Source: Streptomyces griseoflavus (GTDB lineage Bacteria > Actinomycetota > Actinomycetes > Streptomycetales > Streptomycetaceae). From it: a DNA stretch of 64,000 bases. The stretch lies in contig NZ_BMUC01000002.1 in assembly GCF_014649995.1 (NCBI RefSeq), positions 128,497-192,496 of the forward strand, read 5' to 3'. The notes under the pieces were generated by a model. It was not told where the DNA came from. It saw nothing but the letters and a program-made list of their open reading frames with translations, and searched no databases. The position numbers and the translations under genes were made by a program. Numbering within the stretch: the first letter of the stretch is position 1; every line of letters starts with the position of its first letter. This document shows, in pieces, positions 43,671 to 54,129 of this stretch.

Positions 43671-44741
43671 ATGACTCAGGGGGCCGGTCAGGGACCCGAG
43701 GTGGAGCGGACGGCGACGTTGCGCGACTTCCGGGTGCCCGCTTACGTCCACGAGACCGGCCCGTACGCCCAGAGCACGCACCCCGGTGACGTCGTCCCAC
43801 CCTCCGAGAAGACCCACCCGGAGGGGTACACCCCCACCCAGCGGGACCTCCCCGTCATCAATCGGGGTGACACCGTCCAGGTGACCGTCGATCCGGCGCC
43901 CGTCCCGCAGGCCGCCACCGGCAAGGGTCCGCTGTACGTGGTCGGCGACGTCCACGGCTACCTCGACGAGCTGCTGGCCGCCCTCCGGGAGCAGGGCCTC
44001 GTCGACTCGGCGGGCCAGTGGTGCGCCGGCACCGCGCGGCTGTGGTTCCTCGGCGACTTCACCGACCGCGGTCCGGACGGCATCGGCGTCATCGACCTCG
44101 TGATGCGGCTGTCCGCCGAGGCCGCCGCGGCCGGCGGCTACTGCAAGGCCCTCATGGGCAACCACGAGCTGCTGCTGCTCGGCGCCAAGCGGTTCGGCGA
44201 CACCCCCGTCAACTCCGGGGCCGGCACCGCCACCTTCCAGGCGGCCTGGCTGCTCAACGGCGGCCAGAAGACCGACATGGACCGCCTCCAGGACCACCAC
44301 CTGCAGTGGATGGCCCGTCTCGACGCCGTCGAGGAGGTCGACGGCCACCTGCTGCTCCACTCCGACACCACCGCCTACCTCGACTACGGCCGCTCCATCG
44401 AGGAGGTCAACGACACCGTCCGCGAGACGCTCACCCGCAACGACGCCGACGAGGTCTGGGACCTGTTCCGCAAGCTGACCAAGCGGTTCTCCTTCCGCGA
44501 CGAGGGCGGCGCCGACGCGGTGCGCTCCCTGCTGGACACGTACGGCGGCACCCGGGTCGTTCACGGCCACAGCCCCATTCCGTACCTGCTGGGCGAAGTC
44601 GGCTCGGAGGACGGCGAGGACGACAGCACTCCGGCGATCGCCGCACCTCATGTCTACGCCGACGGACTCGCCATCGCGATGGACGGCGGGGTCACCATGG
44701 CCGGAAAACTGCTGGTCCAGCAACTGCCCCTGGGCGACTGA
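43671..44741 (+). CDS. Metallophosphoesterase (PPP-type protein phosphatase family)
   Basis: About 356 aa. The three PPP motifs are clear: GDVHGYLDEL near residue 90, GDFTDRGPDG and GNHELLLLG; a later HGHSPIPYLLG supplies another metal-binding His. Bacterial relatives are Ser/Thr phosphatases or bis(nucleosyl)-tetraphosphatases. The N-terminal 80 residues are unstructured. ATG 43671 has GGAGGGG 5 bases upstream. A terminator hairpin (44749-44772) follows directly. Confidence 0.88.
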   Translation: MTQGAGQGPEVERTATLRDFRVPAYVHETGPYAQSTHPGDVVPPSEKTHPEGYTPTQRDLPVINRGDTVQVTVDPAPVPQAATGKGPLYVVGDVHGYLDELLAALREQGLVDSAGQWCAGTARLWFLGDFTDRGPDGIGVIDLVMRLSAEAAAAGGYCKALMGNHELLLLGAKRFGDTPVNSGAGTATFQAAWLLNGGQKTDMDRLQDHHLQWMARLDAVEEVDGHLLLHSDTTAYLDYGRSIEEVNDTVRETLTRNDADEVWDLFRKLTKRFSFRDEGGADAVRSLLDTYGGTRVVHGHSPIPYLLGEVGSEDGEDDSTPAIAAPHVYADGLAIAMDGGVTMAGKLLVQQLPLGD

Positions 44742-44748
44742 GCGTTCC

Positions 44749-44772
44749 GCGGGCCGTGTCCGGACGGCCCGC
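44749..44772 (+). terminator. Terminator of the phosphatase gene
   Basis: GCGGGCCGT (44749-44757) pairs with ACGGCCCGC (44764-44772), 6-base loop, 7 bp after the stop. Confidence 0.75.
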
Positions 44773-44930
44773 CGGCGCACCGCGTGGACGCCAATTTCGG
44801 TAAACCCCCTGTCACCACGCGCCGTCGCCGCTCTACCATCGGCTTATCCGTAGCAGGCTCCCCTCCGTTTCTGCCCGACGGCTCGTCAGCATGCCGAGCC
44901 CCAAGCCCTACGGAGCATCGGGGGATGCAC

Positions 44931-45794
44931 ATGAACAGCGTTCCGCAGCACCTGCTGAACGAGGACCGCCAGGAATACGAGCGGATTCTCGATGAGGCGC
45001 TGCGCTCCGCACCACACAACCCGGAACTGGCCGCGGTCGGACAGCGGCTCAACTCGGAACAGCTGCGCACGATGGCGCTCAGCGCCACCGCGCTCATCAC
45101 CGCGGCCGCGGCGACCGAGTACCAGCACTACGTGAAGGTCCGCGAGGAACTGCGCCGGCCACCGGCACCGTCCGCCCCGGCCGTCCACGACTCCGGCTCC
45201 GCCGAGCCGGGCACGGGCGCGTCGGGGCTCGCCGCCACCATGGGCGAGGTCGCCGAGACGGCCGGGGCCGGCGCCGTGGCCGTGGTCGCCGTCCTGGCCC
45301 CCGTCCTGGCCGGGACGGCCGCCGCGATCTTCCTGCTCGTCGGTTACATCCTGCGGATGCTCGACCCCGAAGCCGCGTTCGCCCGCACCATGCTCACCAC
45401 CGGGTGGGTGTTCGGCGCGGTGACAGCGGTCGCCATCCTCGTGGCCGCCGTGGGACTGCTGCTCACCGCGCTGCGCAACAAGCCCTCGGCCCTCGGCGGC
45501 GCGTACCGCGAGCTCGACGAGGAAGTGACCCGGGCCAGGGACGTCTGGCGGGACGCCCTGCTGGAGCGGGGAATCGTCCCGTTCCTGCGGGACGCCCTCA
45601 ACGACCCGGAGGTGGCCGACACGCTCCAGCACACGGCACCGTCGGCGCCGGCCGGTCGCATGCCGCACCTCGGATACGGCCGTCCGGGCTTCTCCAGCCC
45701 TGACAAGGGCTCGGCCCGTGGTACGCGGCCGAGCTACTCCAGTCCGGACTACTCGAGCCCGGACTTCGGGGGCCCGGAGCACCAGCCGGAGTGA
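44931..45794 (+). CDS. Membrane protein with SSPD-repeat tail
   Basis: About 287 aa. A soluble helical N-terminus (1-100) is followed by two long hydrophobic segments, VAVVAVLAPVLAGTAAAIFL and GWVFGAVTAVAILVAAVGLL, then a helical domain. The last 40 residues are disordered with repeated Ser-Ser-Pro-Asp units (FSSPDKG, YSSPDYSSPDF). No family recognised. ATG 44931 has GGGGG 6 bases upstream; ATG 44925 would abut it. The Ser-Pro repeats could be phosphorylation sites, which is inference. Confidence 0.7.
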   Translation: MNSVPQHLLNEDRQEYERILDEALRSAPHNPELAAVGQRLNSEQLRTMALSATALITAAAATEYQHYVKVREELRRPPAPSAPAVHDSGSAEPGTGASGLAATMGEVAETAGAGAVAVVAVLAPVLAGTAAAIFLLVGYILRMLDPEAAFARTMLTTGWVFGAVTAVAILVAAVGLLLTALRNKPSALGGAYRELDEEVTRARDVWRDALLERGIVPFLRDALNDPEVADTLQHTAPSAPAGRMPHLGYGRPGFSSPDKGSARGTRPSYSSPDYSSPDFGGPEHQPE

Positions 45795-45820
45795 CCCGGG
45801 CCGCCGGTGGCCCGTCCGTC

Positions 45821-45852
45821 GGCTTGCGCTCCCCGATCCGGGGGCGCGAGCC
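45821..45852. terminator. Bidirectional terminator
   Basis: GGCTTGCGCTCCCCG (45821-45835) pairs imperfectly with CGGGGGCGCGAGCC (45839-45852) through a tight loop, between convergent genes. Confidence 0.65.
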
Positions 45853-45911
45853 CGGTGGACGGTCCGGACACCGGCCGCCCCGGGCCCCTCAGGTTCCCCA
45901 CGTGCCGGCTC

Positions 45912-47294
45912 TCAGAGGATGCCCGCACGCCCCGCGGCAGTGATCCACAGCGGGAACTCGGACAGGAGACGGTCGTAGAGCTCCGGGTCCGGCACGGTGC
46001 TGATGTCGTCGACGGCGAAGAAGCCGACGTTGTCGACGCGGCGTCCGGGGAGCGTGTCGAAGCGTTCCAGCACGCCGTAGTTGGACTTGCCCAGCCCCAC
46101 GAACTGCCAGAAGACCGGCTCCTCCACCGCCTCACGCAGCTCCCGCTCGATCTCCTTGTTGCGGTAGACCCCGCCGTCCGAGAAGAACAGCACGAGCGTC
46201 GGGGCGGACGCCGGATGGTCGCGCACGAACGCGCGCACCTCGGCGATGACCTTCTGCTCCTCGTTCTGGATCCCGACGTCCCGCATGTCGACCTGGCTGG
46301 GGTCCAGCCCCTTCTTCCGCCCGCGCCGGAAGAGGCCCACCTCCCCCACCCGCACGTGCAGCCGCAGCCACTCGGGAAGCTCGCCGAGCCGCAGATCGGG
46401 CAGCCGGGCCGGATTCGAGGCGAACGTCCAGGCCTGCATCTCCCCGTCGTCGTCCAGTTGCGCCGCGACCGCGGCCATCCGCTCGACGACGTCGGACACG
46501 ATGCCCTTGGAGTACAGGAAGGACATGGACCCGGAGGCGTCCAGTACGAGGACGACGCGGGCGGTGACATGGGCGGCGCCGTGCTTGCGCAGACTGACCG
46601 CCACCTGTTCCTTGCGCAGCGACAACCGCTTGCGCATGTCGACGGGCAGGTGCTCCTCGCCCTTGGAGAGCCGGGCGCCGGCCGCAGGCGCCGGGGCGGC
46701 GGGCGGGGGAGGAGCGGCCGGCGGGGCCGCGGTCACGGAGGCCGTCGGGGCGGCCGGGGCCGGCTCGTCGACGGTGATGCCGAAATCCGTGGCCAGCCCG
46801 GCGAGCCCGGCGGCGTACCCCTGCCCCACCGCACGGAACTTCCACTTCCCCTGCCGCCGGTACAGCTCACCGCCGATGAAGGCGGTCTCGGTCCCGGCGG
46901 CCATGTCGAACCGGGCGATCTCGCTCCCCGTACCCGCGTCGAGCAGCCGGAGCACCAACCCCGGCACCTGCCCGAACGTCCCGCCGTCGGCCGACGCGCA
47001 CAACGCGATCCGTTCGACGGCCGGTTCGACCGCGCCCAGGTTCACCTCCAGGGTGTCGGTCGACGTACCGGCCGCACTGCGCTTGCCCAGGTGCGTCACG
47101 GCACCGGACGTGTGCCGCGACTGGTTGTAGAAGACGAAGTCGCCGTCGTCCCGCACCCGCCCCGCCTCCGTGAGCAGCAACGCCGAGGCGTCGATGTCCG
47201 GCACGCCGGCCCCGGCCCCCCAGGTGAGCTCGGCACGCACCACGGAGGCGTCGACGGGAAGATTGGACCCCTTGCTCATCGGACTCGCTGTCAT
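45912..47294 (-). CDS. TerD domain fused to a von Willebrand A domain
   Basis: About 460 aa. Residues 1-165 are a TerD (stress/tellurite resistance) domain, with [27 protein letters not shown] and the Ca2+-site-like [13 protein letters not shown] Pro/Ala-rich linker follows, then a vWA domain (about 240-440) with a complete MIDAS start DASGSM and FFSDGG. TerD proteins act with TerC/vWA partners in metal and redox stress; here both binding modules are in one chain. No other ter genes adjoin. ATG 47294 chosen; ATG 47279 is possible. Confidence 0.88.
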   Translation of the reverse strand: MTASPMSKGSNLPVDASVVRAELTWGAGAGVPDIDASALLLTEAGRVRDDGDFVFYNQSRHTSGAVTHLGKRSAAGTSTDTLEVNLGAVEPAVERIALCASADGGTFGQVPGLVLRLLDAGTGSEIARFDMAAGTETAFIGGELYRRQGKWKFRAVGQGYAAGLAGLATDFGITVDEPAPAAPTASVTAAPPAAPPPPAAPAPAAGARLSKGEEHLPVDMRKRLSLRKEQVAVSLRKHGAAHVTARVVLVLDASGSMSFLYSKGIVSDVVERMAAVAAQLDDDGEMQAWTFASNPARLPDLRLGELPEWLRLHVRVGEVGLFRRGRKKGLDPSQVDMRDVGIQNEEQKVIAEVRAFVRDHPASAPTLVLFFSDGGVYRNKEIERELREAVEEPVFWQFVGLGKSNYGVLERFDTLPGRRVDNVGFFAVDDISTVPDPELYDRLLSEFPLWITAAGRAGIL

Positions 47295-47384
47295 GAGCCC
47301 AGTCTGCCCACCCGCCGCGCCGAACACGAGGAGACCTCCGGCGGGAGCGGCATCCACCGGGACCACCGCTCCCGCAGCGGGCGC

Positions 47385-49372
<1,988 letters not shown>

Positions 49373-49451
49373 TACAAAAGGTGCCACCACGCTAGCGCCC
49401 TTCCTGGCGCGGTGAACAGAGGGCCCCCGCCGTTCTTGCGATGATCGAGCG

Positions 49452-50894
49452 GTGACCCCGACTCAGCCTCCCCCGTATCCACCGCCCGAACCACCGCACG
49501 GCGCCGGCGCCGGACACGGGCACGGTCCTGGACAGGGGCACGCGCACGGCCATGGGCACAGCCACAGCCACGGCCCGGCGGCGCCCGTCTCCCAGCACCT
49601 GCGCAAGGTCATCGCGGCGATCCTCATCCCGTTCGCCGCGGCGGTGCTGATCGCGCTCGCCGTGCTGTGGCCGGGCGGTGCACCGGCTCACGAACGCACC
49701 GGTGTCGGCTTCGACCGGCAGACGGAGCACGCCACGGTCACCAAGGTGGTCGAGGTGAGCTGCCAGTCCGTGAACGCCTCCGGAGGCGTCCCGACCGGTG
49801 ACACCTCCACCGCCGAGGGCTCCTCCGCCCAGCAACAGGCCGAGGGCGACTGCAAGAAGGCGACGATCCGGGTCGACACCGGCGACGACAAGGGCCGTAC
49901 GTTCCATGAGATCGTGCAGCCGGACCAGTCGCGTCAGCTGGAACAAGGTCAGGAGGTCGTGGTCGCCTACGAGCCCTCGGCGCCCGCGGACCTGCAGTAC
50001 TCGGTCACCGACGTGAACCGGCGCTTCCCACTGGCACTGCTCGCCGGCGTCTTCGCACTCGCCGTCGTGGCCGTGGGACGGCTGCGCGGTGTCATGGCCC
50101 TCATCGCCCTCGCGGTCAGCTTCCTGGTGCTCAACTTCTTCATCCTGCCGGCCATCCTCCAAGGCTCCAACCCCTTGGTCGTGGCGGTGGTGGGAGCGAG
50201 CGTGATCATGCTGCTCGCGCTGTACCTCTGCCACGGGCTTTCCGCGCGCACCTCGGTGGCGGTGCTCGGCACACTCATCTCGTTGCTGCTGATCGGCGTG
50301 CTGGGGTCGGTGTTCATCGGCTGGGCCGCGCTCACCGGCAACACTGACGACAACACCGGATTGATCCACGGGCTGTTTCCCGGGATCGACATGAGCGGTC
50401 TGCTGCTGGCCGGCGTCATCATCGGGTCGCTCGGTGTCCTCGACGACGTGACGGTCACACAGACGTCCGCGGTCTGGGAACTGCACGAGGCCAACCCCTC
50501 GCTGGGGCGGCGCGGGTTGTACCGCGCAGGCATCCGCATCGGCCGCGATCACATCGCGTCCGTGGTCAACACCCTGGTCCTCGCCTACGCGGGCGCCGCC
50601 CTGCCCCTGCTGCTGCTGTTCTCCATCGCACAGAGCAGCGTAGGAACGGTCGCCAACAGCGAACTGGTGGCGGAGGAGATCGTGCGCACCCTGATCGGCT
50701 CGATCGGCCTGGTCGCCTCGGTGCCGGTCACCACGGCGCTGGCCGCGCTGGTGGTCGCCGCCGACCGCCCGGCGGAACGGACACCCGCGCAGACGCAGCC
50801 GCAGGGCCAGGAGTACGCACAGGTACGCGGCCGGGTTCCGGATGCCCGGCCGGCCGCGGGACGCGGTGGCAGAGGCAGGCGCCGTAAGCGCTGA
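49452..50894 (+). CDS. YibE/F-family membrane protein with His-rich N-terminus
   Basis: About 480 aa. The N-terminus is Pro/His/Gly-rich with an HGHGHSHSHG run that could bind zinc, nickel or copper. A first helix (AAILIPFAAAVLIALAVLW) is followed by an extracellular domain of about 120 residues and seven further helices of the YibE/F family (VMALIALAVSFLVLNFFILP, GVLDDVTVTQTSAVWELHEA). The family is of unknown function, perhaps transport. GTG 49452 chosen; it is divergent from thiC. A hairpin terminator follows. Confidence 0.85.
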   Translation: MTPTQPPPYPPPEPPHGAGAGHGHGPGQGHAHGHGHSHSHGPAAPVSQHLRKVIAAILIPFAAAVLIALAVLWPGGAPAHERTGVGFDRQTEHATVTKVVEVSCQSVNASGGVPTGDTSTAEGSSAQQQAEGDCKKATIRVDTGDDKGRTFHEIVQPDQSRQLEQGQEVVVAYEPSAPADLQYSVTDVNRRFPLALLAGVFALAVVAVGRLRGVMALIALAVSFLVLNFFILPAILQGSNPLVVAVVGASVIMLLALYLCHGLSARTSVAVLGTLISLLLIGVLGSVFIGWAALTGNTDDNTGLIHGLFPGIDMSGLLLAGVIIGSLGVLDDVTVTQTSAVWELHEANPSLGRRGLYRAGIRIGRDHIASVVNTLVLAYAGAALPLLLLFSIAQSSVGTVANSELVAEEIVRTLIGSIGLVASVPVTTALAALVVAADRPAERTPAQTQPQGQEYAQVRGRVPDARPAAGRGGRGRRRKR

Positions 50895-50903
50895 GACCCA
50901 GGA

Positions 50904-50942
50904 GCCGGGGGCGGAACCGCGCTGAAGCGTTCCGCCACCGGC
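50904..50942. terminator. Bidirectional terminator
   Basis: GCCGGGGGCGGAAC (50904-50917) and GTTCCGCCACCGGC (50929-50942), one mismatch, 11-base loop, between the convergent YibE/F gene and ssgA. Confidence 0.75.
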
Positions 50943-50963
50943 CCGGCCCTCCGGTGGAGTGCT

Positions 50964-51398
50964 TCAGCCGGCGCTCTGCTCCGCCAGGATCCGGTCCAGC
51001 GCGTCGTCGAGGTGGGCGTCGAAGTCGGCGAGCGCACCCTCCTGGCCCAGCGGTACCAGCTTGTCGGTGCGGTCGAGGAACGCCACGAGCGGTGCGGTCG
51101 AGGAGCGGAACAGGGCCTGGTCGGTGCCGACCTGAAGCCGGATCAGCACCTCGCCCAGCATGTCGGGATCGACCGGCGAAACTCGTACATCCCCCTCACC
51201 GCACGGTCGGCCCACGCCGTCGACGAGCAGCTCACGGCCGAAGGCCCAGGTCACGGGCGCGTCCCCGGGCAGGTGGAAGGTCAGCCGTACGGCGTAGGGA
51301 TCACAGGTGTCGTAACGCAGCTCCACCGGGATGCGGAAGGACAGCTCCTCCGACACGAGAAAGCTCATCATGACCTCTGCCTGTACGGATTCGCGCAT
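50964..51398 (-). CDS. ssgA: Sporulation septation activator SsgA
   Basis: About 144 aa, SALP family. The N-terminus (ESVQAEVMMSFLVSEELSF, RIPVELRYD) and TWAFGRELLVDGV are diagnostic, and the C-terminal KLVPLGQEGALADF distinguishes SsgA from SsgB. SsgA recruits SsgB, which in turn positions FtsZ, and thus controls sporulation-specific cell division and hyphal branching. It lies 98 bp downstream of its activator gene ssgR, the arrangement conserved in streptomycetes. Confidence 0.95.
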   Translation of the reverse strand: MRESVQAEVMMSFLVSEELSFRIPVELRYDTCDPYAVRLTFHLPGDAPVTWAFGRELLVDGVGRPCGEGDVRVSPVDPDMLGEVLIRLQVGTDQALFRSSTAPLVAFLDRTDKLVPLGQEGALADFDAHLDDALDRILAEQSAG

Positions 51399-51496
51399 CG
51401 CCTACCCCGTCATTCGCCGCGGACTGGCCGGGCACGGACTCTGACACCACATGAAATCTTGCTGAACGTACACGGCAGATCACAAGGAGTGAGTTT

Positions 51497-52324
51497 TCAG
51501 ATACTGATAGACAGCGCGAACGACCCCAGCATGCGGCCGAGTTCGGCCTGGAGGCGGTGGGCCGCGGGGAGGAGCCGGTCGGCCTGATGTGCGGGCAGGG
51601 AGATGGCCATCGACGCCGCCGTGGCGCCGACGGTGATCGGGATGGCCGCACACACCGTCCCCAGCGCGTACTCCTGGCGTTCCGTCACCAGCTCCATGCG
51701 CCGGGTGCGGTCCAGACGCCTGAGCAGGTCGTGGTCGTCGCGGACGGTGTACGGCGTGACGGGCCGCACGGGATAGCGGCTCAGGTGGTCGCGGCGGGCC
51801 GCCCCGTCGAGCTGGGCGAGCAGGCACTGTCCGATGGCGTGGGCGTGGCCGGTCTCCCGGAAGTCGGCCCATTCCTCGACCGCGGGATTGCCCGGGGTGT
51901 CGGAGACGCAGAGGACGTCGATCTCACCCTCGCGGTACACCGCGTAGTACACGGGGACGCCGATCGCGTCCCGCCAGCGGGCGAGGGTGTCGACGACCTT
52001 GCTGCGACGTTTCTGCTGGGCTCCGCTGCCGCTCAGCCGCTCGGCCGCGTCCCCCAGGAAGAACAGCCCCTTGTCGCGGCGCAGATAGCCCTCGTGGACG
52101 AGGGTGCGCAGCAGGTGGTACGTGGTGGGGAGGGCGAGTCCGGTCTCCCGGGCCAGCTGTTTGGCGGGGGCCCCGTACGCGTGTCCGGCGACGGTCTCCA
52201 GCAGGCGCACGGCCCGCTGCACGGAACCGATGAGCGTCGCGGTGGGCGGTGCCGGTGGTGGCGCCGGGGAGCGGGGCTGCGGGGGGACCGCGGTCAGATG
52301 GGCGGAGGTGCCAGTCATGGCCAA
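51497..52324 (-). CDS. ssgR: IclR-family activator of ssgA
   Basis: About 275 aa. The winged-helix domain (about 32-95) contains SVQRAVRLLETVAG and KQLARETGLALPTTYHLLRT; the IclR effector domain follows with GNPAVEEWADFRETGHAHAI and GQCLLAQLDG. In S. coelicolor SsgR is the direct activator of ssgA. The Pro/Ala-rich N-terminal 30 residues are low complexity. ATG 52324 and ATG 52318 are both possible starts. Confidence 0.93.
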   Translation of the reverse strand: MAMTGTSAHLTAVPPQPRSPAPPPAPPTATLIGSVQRAVRLLETVAGHAYGAPAKQLARETGLALPTTYHLLRTLVHEGYLRRDKGLFFLGDAAERLSGSGAQQKRRSKVVDTLARWRDAIGVPVYYAVYREGEIDVLCVSDTPGNPAVEEWADFRETGHAHAIGQCLLAQLDGAARRDHLSRYPVRPVTPYTVRDDHDLLRRLDRTRRMELVTERQEYALGTVCAAIPITVGATAASMAISLPAHQADRLLPAAHRLQAELGRMLGSFALSISI

Positions 52325-52520
52325 GGGTCACTCCCGAAACGCGAGGGGGGCAGCCCGTGCGGGAACACGGGGTGGGGGGGTCGCCGCTCGCGGGGACCGT
52401 CCCCGCGTCGAGTTCCGGACTCTAACGGGCTGTCACCGCGCGCATACGGCCCGTGGAGAAAACTTCCCCCACCCGAGGGAACCGGCGATTCCTGTTACCG
52501 CCTCACCGGTCCCCCTCGAC

Positions 52521-52733
52521 TCACCAGTCGCTGCGCGACGAGGAACTCGACATGAACTTGCGCACGACGTAGATCAGTCCGCCGACCAGCGCCACGAACA
52601 CCAGCAGTTTGAACAGCAGACCGATCACGAAACCGACCACGCTCGCTATCAGTCCGCCGAACACCACCAGGGCGATGACCGGCACCGCGATCCACTTCAC
52701 CCACCACGGCAGTCCCGTGAAGATCTCTCGCAT
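52521..52733 (-). CDS. Small membrane protein (DUF5326-like)
   Basis: About 70 aa: MREIFTGLPWWVKWIAVPVI opens a first helix, VVFGGLIASVVGFVIGLLFK and LLVFVALVGGLIYVVRKF form a second hydrophobic block, and the Ser-rich tail SSSSSRSDW ends it. The family is common in streptomycetes; function unknown. ATG 52733 was chosen, with AAGGG 2-7 bases upstream; the frame is open to 52793. Confidence 0.75.
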   Translation of the reverse strand: MREIFTGLPWWVKWIAVPVIALVVFGGLIASVVGFVIGLLFKLLVFVALVGGLIYVVRKFMSSSSSRSDW

Positions 52734-52882
52734 CGCCCTTGTCCTTCTCTCTCCGCCGGTCGGGTGCCGGAACCTGTTCATGATGTCCTGCACTTGATGC
52801 TAGGGCGGCGGGTGGTCCTGCGGGGGCTCCCGACCCCTTGTCCTCCCCTGACCGATCCCCTAGGGAACCCGCGGGTGCCCGC

Positions 52883-53200
52883 TCAGCTCTCGGGGGGAGA
52901 GAACACCACCAGGACCCGCAGATCCTCGCTGATGTGGTGGAACTTGTGGGCCACCCCCGCCGGCACGTAGACCACGCTGCCGCGCGCCACCTGTGTGGTC
53001 TCCAGGCCCACGGTGATCGACGCCCGCCCGCTGACGACGAAGTACACCTCGTCCTGGTTGTGCGGCCCCTGCGGATCCGGGGCCCCGGCGTCCAGGGCGT
53101 AGAGGCCGACCGACATGTTCCGCTCCCGCAGGAACTGCAGGTACGCCCCGTCGTTGGCGGCGCGTTCCGCCTCCAGTTCGTCCAGCCGGAATGCCTTCAT
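52883..53200 (-). CDS. Cupin-domain protein
   Basis: About 105 aa, a single cupin barrel. Motif 1 is GPHNQDEVYFVVSGRASITV (G-x-H-x-x-x-E-x-x-x-V-x-x-G with a metal-binding His and Glu), motif 2 VYVPAGVAHKFHHISEDL with the further His residues. Metal-binding residues are complete, so it could be an enzyme (isomerase or dioxygenase) or a ligand-binding protein. Start ATG 53200 has GGGGA 7 bases upstream. Divergent from the holin-like gene, sharing a 55-bp control region with a dyad. Confidence 0.85.
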   Translation of the reverse strand: MKAFRLDELEAERAANDGAYLQFLRERNMSVGLYALDAGAPDPQGPHNQDEVYFVVSGRASITVGLETTQVARGSVVYVPAGVAHKFHHISEDLRVLVVFSPPES

Positions 53201-53233
53201 CTCCTGGTCCCCGCCCCTGCCTCGAGCCCGATC

Positions 53234-53254
53234 GTGTCTGTCACGATCAGACAC
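53234..53254. promoter_or_regulatory. Inverted repeat in the cupin/holin divergent promoter region
   Basis: GTGTCTG (53234-53240) and CAGACAC (53248-53254), a perfect 7-bp dyad with a 7-bp spacer, ends directly before the ATG of the holin-like gene. A regulator binding here would affect both divergent genes. No regulator is encoded beside it. Confidence 0.45.
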
Positions 53255-53632
53255 ATGATGAATTTCCTAGTCAAGACGATCGCCAACGCCGGAGCCCTGG
53301 CCGTCGCGGTGTGGCTGCTCGACAAGATCACCCTCACCGGCGACAGCACGGGCAAGGAGATCGCCACCCTGCTCCTGGTCGCCCTGATCTTCGGCCTGGT
53401 GAACTTCCTGGTCAAGCCGGTCGTGAAGCTGCTGAGCCTCCCTCTTCTCATACTGACGCTGGGACTGTTCACCCTGGTGGTGAACGCCCTGATGCTGCTG
53501 CTCACCTCCTGGCTCGCCGACCAGCTCGACCTGAGCTTCCACGTGGAGGGCTTCTGGACGGCCGTACTCGGCGGTCTGATCATCTCCGTCGTCTCCTGGG
53601 CGCTCAACGTCGTGCTGCCCGACGGGGACTGA
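53255..53632 (+). CDS. YvlD/holin-IV-like membrane protein
   Basis: About 125 aa with four hydrophobic segments: NFLVKTIANAGALAVAVWLL, IATLLLVALIFGLVNFLVKP, LLSLPLLILTLGLFTLVVNA and WTAVLGGLIISVVSWALNVV. This is the DUF360/YvlD family, often labelled phage holin family 4 although chromosomal copies have no phage link. The start (MMNFLVK) follows a dyad without a ribosome-binding site, so it may be leaderless. It ends 5 bp before ptpA. Confidence 0.85.
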   Translation: MMNFLVKTIANAGALAVAVWLLDKITLTGDSTGKEIATLLLVALIFGLVNFLVKPVVKLLSLPLLILTLGLFTLVVNALMLLLTSWLADQLDLSFHVEGFWTAVLGGLIISVVSWALNVVLPDGD

Positions 53633-53637
53633 TCACG

Positions 53638-54129
53638 ATGACCTACCGCGTCTGTTTCGTCTGCACCGGCAACATCTGCCGCTCCCCGATGGCCGAGTCC
53701 GTCTTCCGCGCGCGCGTGGCGGAGGCCGGACTGGACGGCGTGGTCGAGGTGGACAGCGCCGGCACGGGCGGCTGGCACGAGGGCGAGGGCGCCGATCCCC
53801 GCACGGATACCGTGCTGCGGAAGCACGGCTACGGCACCGGCCACACGGCCCGGCAGTTCGACCCCTCCTGGTTCACCCGCCTGGACCTCGTGGTCGCGCT
53901 CGACGAGGGCCATCGCAGGGCGCTGCGACGCCTCGCCCCCACGGAGCGGGACGCGGACAAGGTGCGCCTGCTGCGTTCGTACGACCCTGCCGCCGGTGAC
54001 GACCTCGACGTGCCGGATCCCTACTACGGCGGCTCGGACGGTTTCGACGCATGTCTTGAGATGGTGGAGGAGGCGAGCACCGGGCTGCTCGCCGCGGTAC
54101 GCGGGCACGTGGAAGGACAGGCTGCATGA
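53638..54129 (+). CDS. ptpA: Low-molecular-weight protein tyrosine phosphatase
   Basis: About 163 aa. The P-loop CTGNICRS at residues 9-16 supplies the nucleophile Cys and Arg, and DVPDPYYGG the general-acid Asp. By gene order and sequence it corresponds to S. coelicolor PtpA, which dephosphorylates phosphotyrosine proteins and affects secondary metabolism. Its stop overlaps the ATG of the downstream PLP enzyme, so the two are coupled. Confidence 0.94.
   Translation: MTYRVCFVCTGNICRSPMAESVFRARVAEAGLDGVVEVDSAGTGGWHEGEGADPRTDTVLRKHGYGTGHTARQFDPSWFTRLDLVVALDEGHRRALRRLAPTERDADKVRLLRSYDPAAGDDLDVPDPYYGGSDGFDACLEMVEEASTGLLAAVRGHVEGQAA

Noticed and set aside
53535-53552. CTTCCACGTGGAGG-like palindrome as another parS site
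   Set aside because: Only the CACGTG core is shared; several mismatches in the flanks make ParB binding unlikely.
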